Shown here: positions 52,856-61,619 of the stretch, piece after piece
Position numbering within the stretch: position 1 is the stretch's first letter
Layout: every line of letters starts with the position of its first letter
DNA from: Bifidobacterium colobi
GTDB taxonomy: Bacteria > Actinomycetota > Actinomycetes > Actinomycetales > Bifidobacteriaceae
Direction: 5' to 3'
DNA: 64,000 nt
Assembly: GCF_018555455.1 (NCBI RefSeq)
Contig: NZ_JAFEJU010000001.1
Location: 62,001 to 126,000, forward strand
Notes under the pieces: generated by a model
Seen by the model: the letters and a program-made list of their open reading frames with translations, nothing else
Told to the model about the DNA's origin: nothing
Databases searched by the model: none
Position numbers and translations under genes: made by a program

Positions 52856-54793
52856 TCACTGTTCCATTCGGCGTTTGCGCGCAATCACCAGCACGATGAG
52901 GCCAACAGTCAGCGCCGATGCGGCAATCCCTGCCATGGGTATCGCACTGGATCCGGTATGGGAAAGCGGCTCCGGTTCCTCGGACTCCTCCTCAGGCTCA
53001 GGCTCCTCCTCTTCGCAAGGTTCTTCGCATTCCTCCTCGCATTCGCGCACACGCGTACGCTCCCATGCATCGTCATATCGGCTTGCCGCTGGCATGACCC
53101 GGTCATCACCTTTGAACTCCCACACGAACACATACCACCCGTGCTGCTCAGCCACTAGATTCATCGGATCACCGTTCGCATCCGGAATGCCGGAACCCAC
53201 TTTGAACGTGCCGTTCTTCGCTGGAATATCCCATGTAACAAGCAGCTTATGATGTTCATCTTCCTGAGGAACCTCAGCACCTGCCGGCTTATATGCCTCA
53301 TCTTTGGAAGCATCGAACGGATCTCCCGCCCACCACACACTCACTTGCGCATGCGGCCGGTCGGCACCGAACCCATAATCCTTGTTGCCGGTAAAACTGC
53401 CGTGATCTTCCGGGAAGCCGGAAATCGTAATGGTGTCGCTCAACTCAGCACCAACAGCAGCGGAATGTTCGGTCACCGTGGATTCCACTTCAAGCTTGCT
53501 CCTGTTCGAGTTGCTTTCAGCGGTTTCCAAAAACGTACTGCTCCAATCACCAACAAGATATTCTTGCGCTTCCTTGCTTTGGTGTGTTTTACGGAACACC
53601 CACACCCAGGTGCCGAATCCTCCTGAGCTTGGTGTCACATACGGCTTGCTGCCATCAGGCTTGGTCATAGCCTGCACACGCGCGTGCTGATTAGGACCGG
53701 TAAACGATACGCTGCCATACGCCGATGGCTTATATCCATCGCCCTCAATGTTCGCTATGTAGTCATCCGCGCTTTGGCCAGTTCCGGGAGCAAGCATCTT
53801 ACCTAAATCCTCTTTCGCCAAGCCATCGAAATAGTAGCCCTGCGCCTCAAGCAACATATTTGGCACCCAGTGGCTGTCCGCATCAGCCACCCCGCTGGTC
53901 ACCTCGTCGAACACCTGCGAACCAGCATCCAACACTTTGTCGGAAGCCACAGTCGAAACCGATGGTGTGAAATCCTTGCGCACCTTGAAGTTCACCGCTT
54001 CGCCGGGCGTGGCGCTCATCGAATCGAATGCCATCATGTCCTGCAAGCCAATCATGCGCTTGAGCTGTCCGGAATCATAGGACGTAGTCGCCTTGACCGT
54101 GCCCCGCCCTGTGGCTTTCCAAGTGAAACTCTTGGCCGATGACTGCGAAGTATCACTGATGCTCGCCTTGCCATTCGCGGCGAACACCGCAGGACCTTCC
54201 AACGTCACGGTGAACGGCACGCCGGCAATCGGCTGCTGCGCACCATTGGTCACCGCTACCTTGACTTCGCCCTGCCGAAGGCCTTCGGCATAGGTGCGCT
54301 CCACCGTGGCGTTCGCCGGCGCATGGCGTTCCGCTTCAGCCCAAATCTCCGCCGCGCGGGCGATGATGTCCGCGCGAGTGGATTCAATCACCTTTCTATG
54401 CGATCCCCAGCTCGCGGCTCCGTACTTATCCTGTACGACCACCGCCACCGCAGCATGATCAAGCGTGCTGGCACTGCGGTACTTATCCAGAAGCCAAGCC
54501 ACTCGAGCCGCATATTCATTCTTGACTATTTCAATCGGACCGATCTCATAATCAGTGAGAATTCCCGCCTCAATGCAGTAGAACTGGCTGCCGTCCGGAC
54601 TGATTCCAGCCATCCCTACCGCATACTGCTGCCCACCGTGGTGGTACAGCACATAGGTATTGCTTGGCGCCTGCGTCAGCGAAGCTGCCTGCGCTGTAAC
54701 CGGCAGCCCAACTAGCACGCCAAGCATCAGCGCCATACCCACTGCCATGGCACCGATTGCCATCATTCGTTTCCTCAACCATGAAGTCTTCAT
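52856..54793 (-). CDS. Cell-wall-anchored surface protein with putative thioester domain
   Basis: 645 residues. The signal peptide (RKRMMAIGAMAVGMALMLGV to about 37) is followed by a domain with FYCIEAG (C73) and VVVQDKYGAASW (Q121). This pairing resembles the Cys-Gln thioester domains of Gram-positive adhesins, which covalently bind host surfaces. Ig-like or beta-rich regions follow (NGAQQPIAGVPFTVTLEGPA). The C-terminus has an acidic stretch with three Cys (RECEEECEEPCEEEEPEPEE), a sortase signal LSHTG (LPxTG variant), a hydrophobic helix and RKRRMEQ. It is divergent from glgE. Likely a host or mucin adhesin. Confidence 0.85.
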   Translation of the reverse strand: MKTSWLRKRMMAIGAMAVGMALMLGVLVGLPVTAQAASLTQAPSNTYVLYHHGGQQYAVGMAGISPDGSQFYCIEAGILTDYEIGPIEIVKNEYAARVAWLLDKYRSASTLDHAAVAVVVQDKYGAASWGSHRKVIESTRADIIARAAEIWAEAERHAPANATVERTYAEGLRQGEVKVAVTNGAQQPIAGVPFTVTLEGPAVFAANGKASISDTSQSSAKSFTWKATGRGTVKATTSYDSGQLKRMIGLQDMMAFDSMSATPGEAVNFKVRKDFTPSVSTVASDKVLDAGSQVFDEVTSGVADADSHWVPNMLLEAQGYYFDGLAKEDLGKMLAPGTGQSADDYIANIEGDGYKPSAYGSVSFTGPNQHARVQAMTKPDGSKPYVTPSSGGFGTWVWVFRKTHQSKEAQEYLVGDWSSTFLETAESNSNRSKLEVESTVTEHSAAVGAELSDTITISGFPEDHGSFTGNKDYGFGADRPHAQVSVWWAGDPFDASKDEAYKPAGAEVPQEDEHHKLLVTWDIPAKNGTFKVGSGIPDANGDPMNLVAEQHGWYVFVWEFKGDDRVMPAASRYDDAWERTRVRECEEECEEPCEEEEPEPEEESEEPEPLSHTGSSAIPMAGIAASALTVGLIVLVIARKRRMEQ

Positions 54794-54921
54794 GCTCGTC
54801 CTTTCGCCGTGAGGATCGCTCGCGTCGTTGCGAGCCGATAGCCCCTGAGCATGGCAGATTGCAGCCGTTGAACGCTTGTTTTTTGACCCATGTGGTTCGA
54901 GCTTGCCGTTTTCCGGCGAGT

Positions 54922-54992
54922 TGTGGATAACTTGGGTATCGAGTTATCCACTTCAAGCCATTTATCGAACGTTCATCCAAAAGTTGTCCACA
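54922..54992. promoter_or_regulatory. Cluster of DnaA-box-like sequences
   Basis: TGTGGATAA (54922-54930, consensus in reverse), TTATCCACT (54944-54952) and TTGTCCACA (54984-54992). The first two lie in a perfect inverted repeat, GTGGATAACT / AGTTATCCAC, with 9 bp between. They lie between the divergent adhesin gene and glgE. Confidence 0.55.
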
Positions 54993-55031
54993 ATGCACGC
55001 CAAATGTTGGATTCCCCTTAGAATGGGCGGT

Positions 55032-57329
55032 ATGGCAGTACAACATAGCGCGGATTCGCGCACATATTCCGACAACAACTCCAAGGCCGTTGAGGCCGCT
55101 CAGACCGCAAAGGTCTCCAAGTCCGCCAAGTCGGCGAAGTCAAAGACGACCACCCGATCCAAGGCCGCACAAGCATCCAAGACCACCAAGACCACTCGCA
55201 AGCGCGTCGATGCGGAAACCGCACGCGCCAACGCAGCCCTCAAGGGTCTGACCGGCGAAGCTCCGGCTCCCACCATTGAGGCCAAGGAACTTGGCCAGTT
55301 TGGCCGCATCAACGTTATGGACATCACTCCGAACGAGGAACGCGGCATCTACCCGGCTCGCGTGGAACTTGGCGAACCGTTCAAGGTGACCGCCCAAGTG
55401 TTCATCGAGGGTCGTACCAAGGTGGGCGCCACCGCCATCGTGCGTAACGCCCGCGGCAAGGAAATGCTGCGCCGCGCCATGACCTGCACCAATCCTGGCC
55501 TCGACCGCTGGGAAGTCACGCTGAAGTGCGGCGAGCATAGCGATCTGAAGCCTTGGGAAGATGGTCACGCCGCAATCAAGCGTCAGCTTGGCGAATGGAC
55601 CGTGACCATCGAAGGCTGGGAAGATACCTACAAGTCCTGGCTGCACGACGCCCGCATCAAGGTGAAGGTCCATGACGATGTGGACAACGCTTTGAACTCC
55701 GGCGCCGAGCTGCTGGCCCGCTGGGCGGTGACTCCGGACGCCGGACTTCCGGCCCGCGAGCGCAAGGCTCTGCAGCAGGCCGCTGAAACAATGGCTGATG
55801 AGTCCTTGAGCCCCGAGGAGCGTCTGGCCGCTGGCGACAACCCGCATATCGCCGCCTTGCACGAGTCCAACCCGCTGCGCGACGGCATCTCCCCCAGCCA
55901 GCCGCAGCGCTTCAAGGTGGAGCGTCCGAAGTCCAGCTTCGCCGCCTGGTACCAGTTCTTCCCGCGTTCCGAAGGCGCCACAATCGACCCGAACACCGGC
56001 AAGATCATTCAGGGTACGCTGAAGACCTCGATTGCCGGTCTTGAACGCGCTAAGAAGGAAGGCTTCGACATTGTCTACCTGCCGCCGATCTTCCCGATTG
56101 GTGTGACCAACCGTAAGGGTCGCAATAATTCGCTGGTCGCCGGTCCCGACGATCCGGGTTCCCCGTTCGGCATTGGCTCCGAGCTCGGCGGCCACGATAC
56201 CGTTGACCCGCTGCTCGGCACGATGGATGATTTCAAGGCCCTGACCGCCCGCGCTCATGAGCTGGGCCTCGAAATCGCCCTTGATTTCGCACTGCAGTGC
56301 TCTCCTGATCACCCGTGGGTCAAGCAGCACCCGGATTGGTTCCGCCACAAGCCGGACGGCACCATCGCCTTTGCCGAGAACCCGCCGAAGAAGTATCAGG
56401 ACATCTACCCGATTGACTTCAACGCCGATATGCCCGGCATCGAGAAGGAAGTCGAGCGTGTGCTGAACCTGTGGATCGACGCGGGCGTCACCATCTTCCG
56501 TATCGACAACCCGCACACCAAGCCGGTTCGCTTCTGGCAGGATGTGATCGCCGCCGTGACGCGCAAGCACCCGGAGATTCTGTTCCTGGCCGAGGCTTTC
56601 ACCCGCCCTGGCATGATGCGCGCGCTGAGCTACGTGGGCTTCACCCAGTCCCACTGCTACTTCCCGTGGCGTAACACCAAGGAGCAGCTGGAGGAGTACC
56701 TGCCGGTCACCAATGGCGACGACGGCTACTACCAGCACAACACCTTCTGGCCCACCACCCCGGATATCCTCACCGCCTATGTGCGCGACAACGGAATCGC
56801 CGGCCATTGCGTGCGTGCGGTGCTCGCCGCCATGGGCTCGCCGAGCTGGGGCATCTACAATGGCTTCGAGCTCATCGAAAACAAGCAGCGTCCTGGTTTC
56901 GAGGAGCAGATCGACAACGAAAAGTATGAGGTCAAGGTTCGTGACTGGTCCAAGGCCGAGCGTTATGGCGTGGCCAAGATGCTCATTGCGCTGAACAAGA
57001 TCCGTCGCGCTCACCCGGCTGCGCTGAGCTACCATAACCTGACCATCCTGCCCACCTCTGATCCGAATATTCTGGCATTCGCCCGCCATACTCCGGCCGA
57101 ACTGACCGGCACTGGCCAGGCGGATACGCTGATTGTGGTGGTCAACCTCGATGGTCACAACGCGCATCAGTCGATGGTGCACGTTGAGCTCGGCGAGCTT
57201 GGTCTGCCCACCGACCGTCCGCTGACGGTGCGCGATGAGCTGACCGGCCGCGAATTCCAGTGGGGCTGGGACAACTACGTTTCGCTCGCCCCGTGGGCTG
57301 ACGTGGCGCACATCCTGTCGGTGCAGTGA
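55032..57329 (+). CDS. glgE: Alpha-1,4-glucan:maltose-1-phosphate maltosyltransferase (GH13_3)
   Basis: 765 residues; ATG at 55023 is an alternative. The N-terminal roughly 70 residues are Lys/Ala/Ser/Thr-rich and low in complexity, an extension absent from Streptomyces GlgE (about 675 residues). The DUF3416 domain follows (GRINVMDITPNEERGIYPAR), then the GH13 barrel: FDIVYLPPIFPIGVTNRKGR, LEIALDFALQCSPDHPW. The nucleophile is D492 in IFRIDNPHTKPVRFW and the acid/base E521 in LFLAEAFTRPGM. That 29-residue spacing equals the GlgE spacing known for S. coelicolor. It extends alpha-glucan from maltose-1-phosphate. No treS, mak or glgB is in the window. Confidence 0.9.
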   Translation: MAVQHSADSRTYSDNNSKAVEAAQTAKVSKSAKSAKSKTTTRSKAAQASKTTKTTRKRVDAETARANAALKGLTGEAPAPTIEAKELGQFGRINVMDITPNEERGIYPARVELGEPFKVTAQVFIEGRTKVGATAIVRNARGKEMLRRAMTCTNPGLDRWEVTLKCGEHSDLKPWEDGHAAIKRQLGEWTVTIEGWEDTYKSWLHDARIKVKVHDDVDNALNSGAELLARWAVTPDAGLPARERKALQQAAETMADESLSPEERLAAGDNPHIAALHESNPLRDGISPSQPQRFKVERPKSSFAAWYQFFPRSEGATIDPNTGKIIQGTLKTSIAGLERAKKEGFDIVYLPPIFPIGVTNRKGRNNSLVAGPDDPGSPFGIGSELGGHDTVDPLLGTMDDFKALTARAHELGLEIALDFALQCSPDHPWVKQHPDWFRHKPDGTIAFAENPPKKYQDIYPIDFNADMPGIEKEVERVLNLWIDAGVTIFRIDNPHTKPVRFWQDVIAAVTRKHPEILFLAEAFTRPGMMRALSYVGFTQSHCYFPWRNTKEQLEEYLPVTNGDDGYYQHNTFWPTTPDILTAYVRDNGIAGHCVRAVLAAMGSPSWGIYNGFELIENKQRPGFEEQIDNEKYEVKVRDWSKAERYGVAKMLIALNKIRRAHPAALSYHNLTILPTSDPNILAFARHTPAELTGTGQADTLIVVVNLDGHNAHQSMVHVELGELGLPTDRPLTVRDELTGREFQWGWDNYVSLAPWADVAHILSVQ

Positions 57330-57403
57330 AAACCCGATGATGCCGACTTGCGCAGTCGGTAGTAGTGTGTGTAACGAATAGTTTCCAGATAAGGAGATAA
57401 ACA

Positions 57404-57898
57404 ATGGCAGAAACCTTCAACGTTGTGGTCGAGATTCCGCGCGGCTCCAAGAACAAGTACGAAGTCGACCAGGAGACCGGTCGCGTGTTCCTGGACCGTG
57501 AGCTCTTCACCGCTATGGGTTACCCGGATGACTACGGCTACATCGAGGGCACCCTGGGCGAGGATGGCGATCCGCTGGACGCCCTCGTGATGGTCACCAA
57601 CTCCGTGTTCCCGGGCTGCGTGATTGAGTGCCGCGCTGTTGGCCTGTACCACATGGAAGACGAAGAGGGCGGCGACGACAAGGTGCTGTGCGTGCCGGCT
57701 GACGTGCGCTACGACGGTGTCAAGGACGTCAAGGATGTCAACGAGTACCACCTCGCTGAGATCAAGCACTTCTTCGAGCAGTACAAGGCCCTGGAGCCCG
57801 GCAAGGAAGTCAAGCCCGGCGATTACTGGACTGGTGCGGACGTGGCCGAGAAGGAAATCAAGGAGGCGCGTGAGCGTCTGGCCGAGGCGTCTAAGTGA
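57404..57898 (+). CDS. ppa: Inorganic pyrophosphatase (family I)
   Basis: 164 residues. ETFNVVVEIPRGSKNKYEVD, GYPDDYGYIEGTLGEDGDPL, DALVMV and VPADVRYDGVKDVKDVNEYH carry the family I metal-binding Asp residues. It removes PPi and drives biosynthesis. AAGGAG precedes the ATG. The stop codon sits inside a GTGACAG hairpin, and a second, diverged copy of the last 19 codons follows 180 bp downstream. Confidence 0.95.
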   Translation: MAETFNVVVEIPRGSKNKYEVDQETGRVFLDRELFTAMGYPDDYGYIEGTLGEDGDPLDALVMVTNSVFPGCVIECRAVGLYHMEDEEGGDDKVLCVPADVRYDGVKDVKDVNEYHLAEIKHFFEQYKALEPGKEVKPGDYWTGADVAEKEIKEARERLAEASK

Positions 57899-57917
57899 CA
57901 GCCCAGTGAGCTGTCAC
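57895..57917. repeat. GACAGCCC hairpin element at the ppa stop
   Basis: GTGACAG and CTGTCAC arms around CCCAGTGAG; the ppa TGA is part of the left arm. Same family as 34521-34539. Confidence 0.7.
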
Positions 57918-57982
57918 TAGCCGAGGTGAGCGGCTATGCCGCGAAGGCGCGTGAAACGCGCACGGCGAAGTGATTTCCGTCA

Positions 57983-58003
57983 GGACAGCCCAGTGGGCTG
58001 TCC
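57983..58003. repeat. GACAGCCC hairpin element, second copy
   Basis: GGACAGCCC-AGT-GGGCTGTCC. Confidence 0.75.
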
Positions 58004-58078
58004 GCGGCCACGTGCGAAGACGCGACAGCGGCTGAGCCAATAATGAGCCAGCCGAAGGCTGTCCGTAATTGCAGGACC

Positions 58079-58135
58079 GTGGCCGAGAAGGAGATCGCTG
58101 AAGCCCGCGAGCGCCTCGCCGCTTCCCAGAAGTGA
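58079..58135 (+). pseudogene. Displaced 3' end of a ppa allele
   Basis: 57 nt encoding VAEKEIAEARERLAASQK and stop, matching the last codons of ppa (VAEKEIKEARERLAEASK). 41 of 57 bases match, and six of the differing codons are synonymous, so this end evolved as coding sequence in another lineage. No start codon context. Confidence 0.8.
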
Positions 58136-58166
58136 TTTCGACTGCGCTTCAGCGTAATACAGCATG

Positions 58167-58194
58167 ACGAAAGGCTCCCTCGGGGGCCTTTCGT
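58167..58194 (+). terminator. Terminator, probably the original ppa terminator
   Basis: ACGAAAGGC / GCCTTTCGT stem followed by TGTATC, 31 bp past the displaced ppa stop. Confidence 0.65.
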
Positions 58195-58235
58195 TGTATC
58201 AGGCGTCGGTTTCACCGACATGTTCTCCATGGCCG

Positions 58236-58283
58236 CTCTCCCTCCGTCCGGCTTCGCCGTCCACCTCCCTCAACAGAGGGAGG
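58236..58283. repeat. CTCCCT/GAGGGAG interspersed repeat
   Basis: CTCTCCCTCCGTCC, GGCTTCGCC, then CACCTCCCT and AGAGGGAGG. It matches the organisation of 34631-34681. Confidence 0.6.
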
Positions 58284-58410
58284 CATTATTAATCGCCCCT
58301 AGTGTTATGATGATGTTTTGTCTTTTCAACTAGGCGTAGGCGGCGTGTGGGAACGCTGGTCGAGGCCCATCGCACGAAGACGATTCGGCGATGAACCTTT
58401 TGCACTCTCT

Positions 58411-58989
58411 ATGATTTCGATAATCATCCAAACCCTGTTGATTTCCATTTCCTTCTCCATGGACGCATTCGCCGTGTCTATCGGCAAAGGCCTCACCGTT
58501 CATAAAGTCCGCACGGTGGATGCCATCAAGACCGCGCTGTGGTTCGGCGGCTTCCAAGCGTTATTCCCTTTGCTTGGATATTTTGCCGCATCCGCATTCA
58601 GCTCATATGTCACCGAATTCGATCATTGGATCATTTTTGCTCTTCTGGCGTTCATCGGCGGCAACATGGTGCGTGAGGCGTTCGAAGAACCTGAGGAGAA
58701 CGCCAAGGAAACCCCGCAGTTCGACTGGAAGCATATGCTGCCTCTCGCCGTGGCATGCAGCATCGACGCGTTTGCCGTGGGCGTGAGCTTTGCGTTCATG
58801 AAAACCAATGTTGTTTTCGCTGTGACATGCATTGGCGTGGTCACCGGCCTGTTCTCCGCGGCAGGCTTGTACATCGGACGTATTTTCGGATCCCGCTGGC
58901 AGCAGCCATCGCAGATCGCCGGTGGCGTGGTGCTGATCCTCATCGGCGTTAAAGTGGTGCTCGAACACCTCGGCATCATTGCTTTCTGA
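58411..58989 (+). CDS. mntP: Putative manganese efflux pump MntP
   Basis: 192 residues from ATG at 58411, the start that aligns with MntP N-termini; upstream in-frame sequence is not membrane-like. Six helices carry the duplicated motif: SFSMDAFAVSIGKGL in helix 1 and ACSIDAFAVGVSFAFM in helix 4, with the acidic residues that bind Mn2+. The ribosome binding site is weak. No yybP-ykoY riboswitch was recognised in the leader. Confidence 0.9.
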   Translation: MISIIIQTLLISISFSMDAFAVSIGKGLTVHKVRTVDAIKTALWFGGFQALFPLLGYFAASAFSSYVTEFDHWIIFALLAFIGGNMVREAFEEPEENAKETPQFDWKHMLPLAVACSIDAFAVGVSFAFMKTNVVFAVTCIGVVTGLFSAAGLYIGRIFGSRWQQPSQIAGGVVLILIGVKVVLEHLGIIAF

Positions 58990-58996
58990 CCCTAAT

Positions 58997-59106
58997 CCTC
59001 ACTATGTATGCGGCACAACGTACGTACCGCATACATAACGCCGATTCAATGCCGAAAACCCTCACTATGTATGCGAGTACATGGCTGGTACGCATACTTA
59101 GCGCCG
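58997..59106. repeat. Two tandem palindromic repeats
   Basis: Units 58997-59043 and 59059-59106 both read CCTCACTATGTATGCG, a variable loop, then CGCATAC and (A/T)TA(A/G)CGCCG. They probably terminate mntP transcription. Confidence 0.75.
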
Positions 59107-59163
59107 CCACTCCACCGAACGGCGTAGGATAATACGGAGCATTTGACTTTTCGAGAGGTTCAT

Positions 59164-59868
59164 ATGACCGAGATCACTCAGAAGAATTGGAAGCACAAGG
59201 CGTTGAGCATGCTGCTGACCCAGCTGACCGCCTATGTGCTGCTCATCGCGGCCACAGCTATTCCTACGCGCAGCATGTTTCCGGCGATTCCACTGATTAT
59301 CGCGGCATTGGTGCTGGGTGAGTTCGTGCTGTTCTGGCCTTTCCGCGGCTCCACGTTGGATCGTGCGGTTACCATCGCGTTCGGCGTGGCATCGCTGATT
59401 TTCGTCGCGGTACCTTTCCCCTCCAACGATATTCCACCTGAGCAGATGTCCAAGAACGGCGATGCCTACCCGTGGTATTCCTGGGCAGTGGCCGCCGGTC
59501 TGCTGCTCGTGGTGCTCGTCATCTTCTCCTTCGGCCGTCAAATGGCCCGCAAAGAACGCTCTCATCTGATTCGCGCCCTCTCCCATGCCGTGACGTCCGG
59601 TGTGGCCGCCATCGCAGTGGCTGGCTGGTGTTTCCTTCCCGCGCTTGGCTCCATGCTGCTCAAAGGCGACACCGAAAGCACCATCACCATCATCGCGCTG
59701 GTGATTCTAGCGCTGGCGCTTGCTGTGGCATCCACGCTCTGGGTTCGTGATGCCGACCCGGATCCGACGATTCGCCATCCGTGGATCGGCACCGGTCTGT
59801 TGCCGGTCATGCTCATGGGCGTCACCATTGCGTCCGCCACATTGATTCTCGCCCGCCTCGGCGCCTGA
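59164..59868 (+). CDS. Hypothetical multi-helix membrane protein
   Basis: 234 residues from ATG at 59164. Six or so hydrophobic segments are spread along the chain (LLTQLTAYVLLIAATAIPTR; IIALVILALALAVASTLWV; LPVMLMGVTIASATLILARL). No catalytic motif is recognised. It lies between two palindromic repeat areas and is probably monocistronic. Function unknown. Confidence 0.75.
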   Translation: MTEITQKNWKHKALSMLLTQLTAYVLLIAATAIPTRSMFPAIPLIIAALVLGEFVLFWPFRGSTLDRAVTIAFGVASLIFVAVPFPSNDIPPEQMSKNGDAYPWYSWAVAAGLLLVVLVIFSFGRQMARKERSHLIRALSHAVTSGVAAIAVAGWCFLPALGSMLLKGDTESTITIIALVILALALAVASTLWVRDADPDPTIRHPWIGTGLLPVMLMGVTIASATLILARLGA

Positions 59869-59903
59869 ATCAGACTTAGTCCATCAGCCAAAACCCACTA
59901 TGC

Positions 59904-59939
59904 GTGCGCTGTCTGTGAACCATATCGCAGACAGCGCAC
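59904..59939 (+). terminator. Hairpin after the membrane-protein gene
   Basis: GTGCGCTGTCTG / CAGACAGCGCAC. The flanking CACTATGCG resembles the tandem palindromes at 58997-59106. Confidence 0.6.
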
Positions 59940-59973
59940 GTTCATATTCCGCAAAGGTACACCCCTGTCCCGT

Positions 59974-59991
59974 ACGCGCGCGTACAATAAA
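59974..59991 (+). promoter_or_regulatory. Palindrome and possible -10 upstream of glnR
   Basis: GTACGCGCGCGTAC is a perfect 14-bp palindrome, overlapped by TACAAT (a plausible -10). No convincing -35. Confidence 0.35.
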
Positions 59992-60093
59992 GGACAACGT
60001 GACGGCGCTGACGTGAGAGCGTCCGTCTCACAGGTCACATATCGGTACTGTTCGTGAGCTACCTTGCGAATGTAAGCATGAGGGGGAATCAAC

Positions 60094-60888
60094 GTGACGG
60101 ATTTGACGTTGATGACATTCGCCAGCGACCCCGCCACCGTGTTGCCATCCCTTGCTCTGCTCTCCCATCGCGTGCGCGTGCTGCCCATGGACGCAGCCAG
60201 CCTGGTAAAGATGCCGGAGAACACCATTCTCTTCCTTGACGCCCGCGACGACTTGGCCACCGCGAAAACCCTGTGCCGATTGATTCACGCGTCCGGGCTG
60301 TCTACGCCGATCGTACTGGTGTTGACCGAAGGCGGTTTTACCGTGGTCAACTCCCAATGGGGCATCGCCGACGTGGTGGTCACCACCGCTTCTCCCGCCG
60401 AGGTCGAAGGCCGTCTGCGTTTGGTATCCGAACGAGGCAATGCCCCGGCTACCACCGCTTCCGGTTCAACTTCCGAACCGACCACCACGGTGGAAGATGG
60501 TCAGATTCGTTCCGGCGACCTGATTGTGGACACTAATGGATACACCGCTTCCCTGCATGGCCGTCCTATTGACTTGGCGTACAAGGAATTCGAGCTGCTG
60601 AAATACTTGGTGCAGCATCCCGGTCGCGTGTTCACGCGCGCTCAGCTGCTGCAGGAAGTATGGGGCTACGACTACTACGGCGGCACCCGCACCGTGGATG
60701 TGCACATCCGTCGTCTGCGCGCCAAACTCGGCGGCGAATACGAGCATCTCATCGGCACGGTGCGCAATGTGGGCTACCGTTTCGACCCGCCTGAAAACGA
60801 CCGGGGCGATGCAGCCGCTCAGGAAGCTGCCAAAGCAAACGCGCACAACACTGCTGAGGCCGACGGCATTGCCGGCCAAGCTGCGTAA
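60094..60888 (+). CDS. glnR: GlnR-like OmpR-family response regulator
   Basis: 264 residues from GTG at 60094 (GAGGGGGAA upstream). The N-terminal receiver-like domain ([60 protein letters not shown]) follows actinobacterial GlnR. The winged helix contains [59 protein letters not shown]. There is no adjacent histidine kinase, as for GlnR, which works without classic phosphorylation. It controls nitrogen assimilation genes. Confidence 0.88.
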   Translation: MTDLTLMTFASDPATVLPSLALLSHRVRVLPMDAASLVKMPENTILFLDARDDLATAKTLCRLIHASGLSTPIVLVLTEGGFTVVNSQWGIADVVVTTASPAEVEGRLRLVSERGNAPATTASGSTSEPTTTVEDGQIRSGDLIVDTNGYTASLHGRPIDLAYKEFELLKYLVQHPGRVFTRAQLLQEVWGYDYYGGTRTVDVHIRRLRAKLGGEYEHLIGTVRNVGYRFDPPENDRGDAAAQEAAKANAHNTAEADGIAGQAA

Positions 60889-60899
60889 GACCATCTTCC

Positions 60900-61565
60900 A
60901 TGCGCGAAAGTAAAACCGCTCGCATCGCACGCATGCACAATGAATATGCTGTGCTCTGCCAAGTAATCCCAACGCCAAAATGCGCGCTGCACTTCACATC
61001 TCCGCTGGAACTGCTGATTGCCACGGTATTAAGCGCGCAAACCACCGATAAACGCGTCAACACAGTCACTCCCGAACTGTTCGCCACCTATCCGACTGCT
61101 GCGGCATTGGCTGCAGCAAATCCCGCACAGGTTGAGGATATTATTCATCCGCTCGGCTTCTACCGATCCAAAACACAGCATTTGATTGGCTTGGCCACTG
61201 CTCTGGATGAGCAGTTCGACGGTGTGGTGCCGCATACGATGGATGAGCTGACGAGTCTGCCGGGCGTAGGCCGCAAAACCGCGAACGTAGTGCTGGGCAA
61301 TGCGTTTGGAATCCCCGGCTTTCCGGTCGATACGCATGTGATGCGTGTGACAGGTCGGTTGCGTTGGCGTTCGGATTGGCGGACCGCGCATCCTGATCCG
61401 GTCAAAATCGAAAAGGAAATCACCGCGTGCTTCCCTCCTGAGGAGTGGACCGATCTGAGTCATCGACTGATTCTGTTCGGTCGTGTCACCTGTCATGCGC
61501 GCAAACCTGACTGCGCGCACTGCCCGCTGGCACAGTCCTGTCCAAGTTTCGAACCTGCAGCATAA
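60900..61565 (+). CDS. nth: Endonuclease III
   Basis: 221 residues. The helix-hairpin-helix LTSLPGVGRKTANVVLGNAF carries catalytic Lys, and FPVDTHVMRVTGRL the catalytic Asp. The [4Fe-4S] ligands are C-x6-C-x2-C-x5-C in TCHARKPDCAHCPLAQSC. It removes oxidised pyrimidines. It starts 11 bp after glnR and may be co-transcribed. Confidence 0.95.
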   Translation: MRESKTARIARMHNEYAVLCQVIPTPKCALHFTSPLELLIATVLSAQTTDKRVNTVTPELFATYPTAAALAAANPAQVEDIIHPLGFYRSKTQHLIGLATALDEQFDGVVPHTMDELTSLPGVGRKTANVVLGNAFGIPGFPVDTHVMRVTGRLRWRSDWRTAHPDPVKIEKEITACFPPEEWTDLSHRLILFGRVTCHARKPDCAHCPLAQSCPSFEPAA

Positions 61566-61619
61566 GCCCCTGATGTGCGATAGCGACTTGCATAGGGCCG
61601 CGGCGCTACACTGGGCCGT

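Larger units (their letters stand above)
57899..58410. other. Repeat-rich region between ppa and mntP
   Basis: 512 bp. It holds two GACAGCCC hairpins, the displaced ppa 3' end, a terminator and a CTCCCT-type repeat. No intact gene was found. Confidence 0.7.

Noticed and set aside
54922..54992. Chromosomal origin of replication.
   Set aside because: DnaA-box-like sites are present, but there is no dnaA, dnaN, recF or rpmH nearby and no AT-rich unwinding region.
55140..57404. A 754-codon minus-strand open frame opposite glgE.
   Set aside because: Antisense shadow of glgE; no domain or ribosome binding site.
58284..58410. Manganese riboswitch (yybP-ykoY) upstream of mntP.
   Set aside because: The leader was read for the conserved helices and loops and no convincing match was found.
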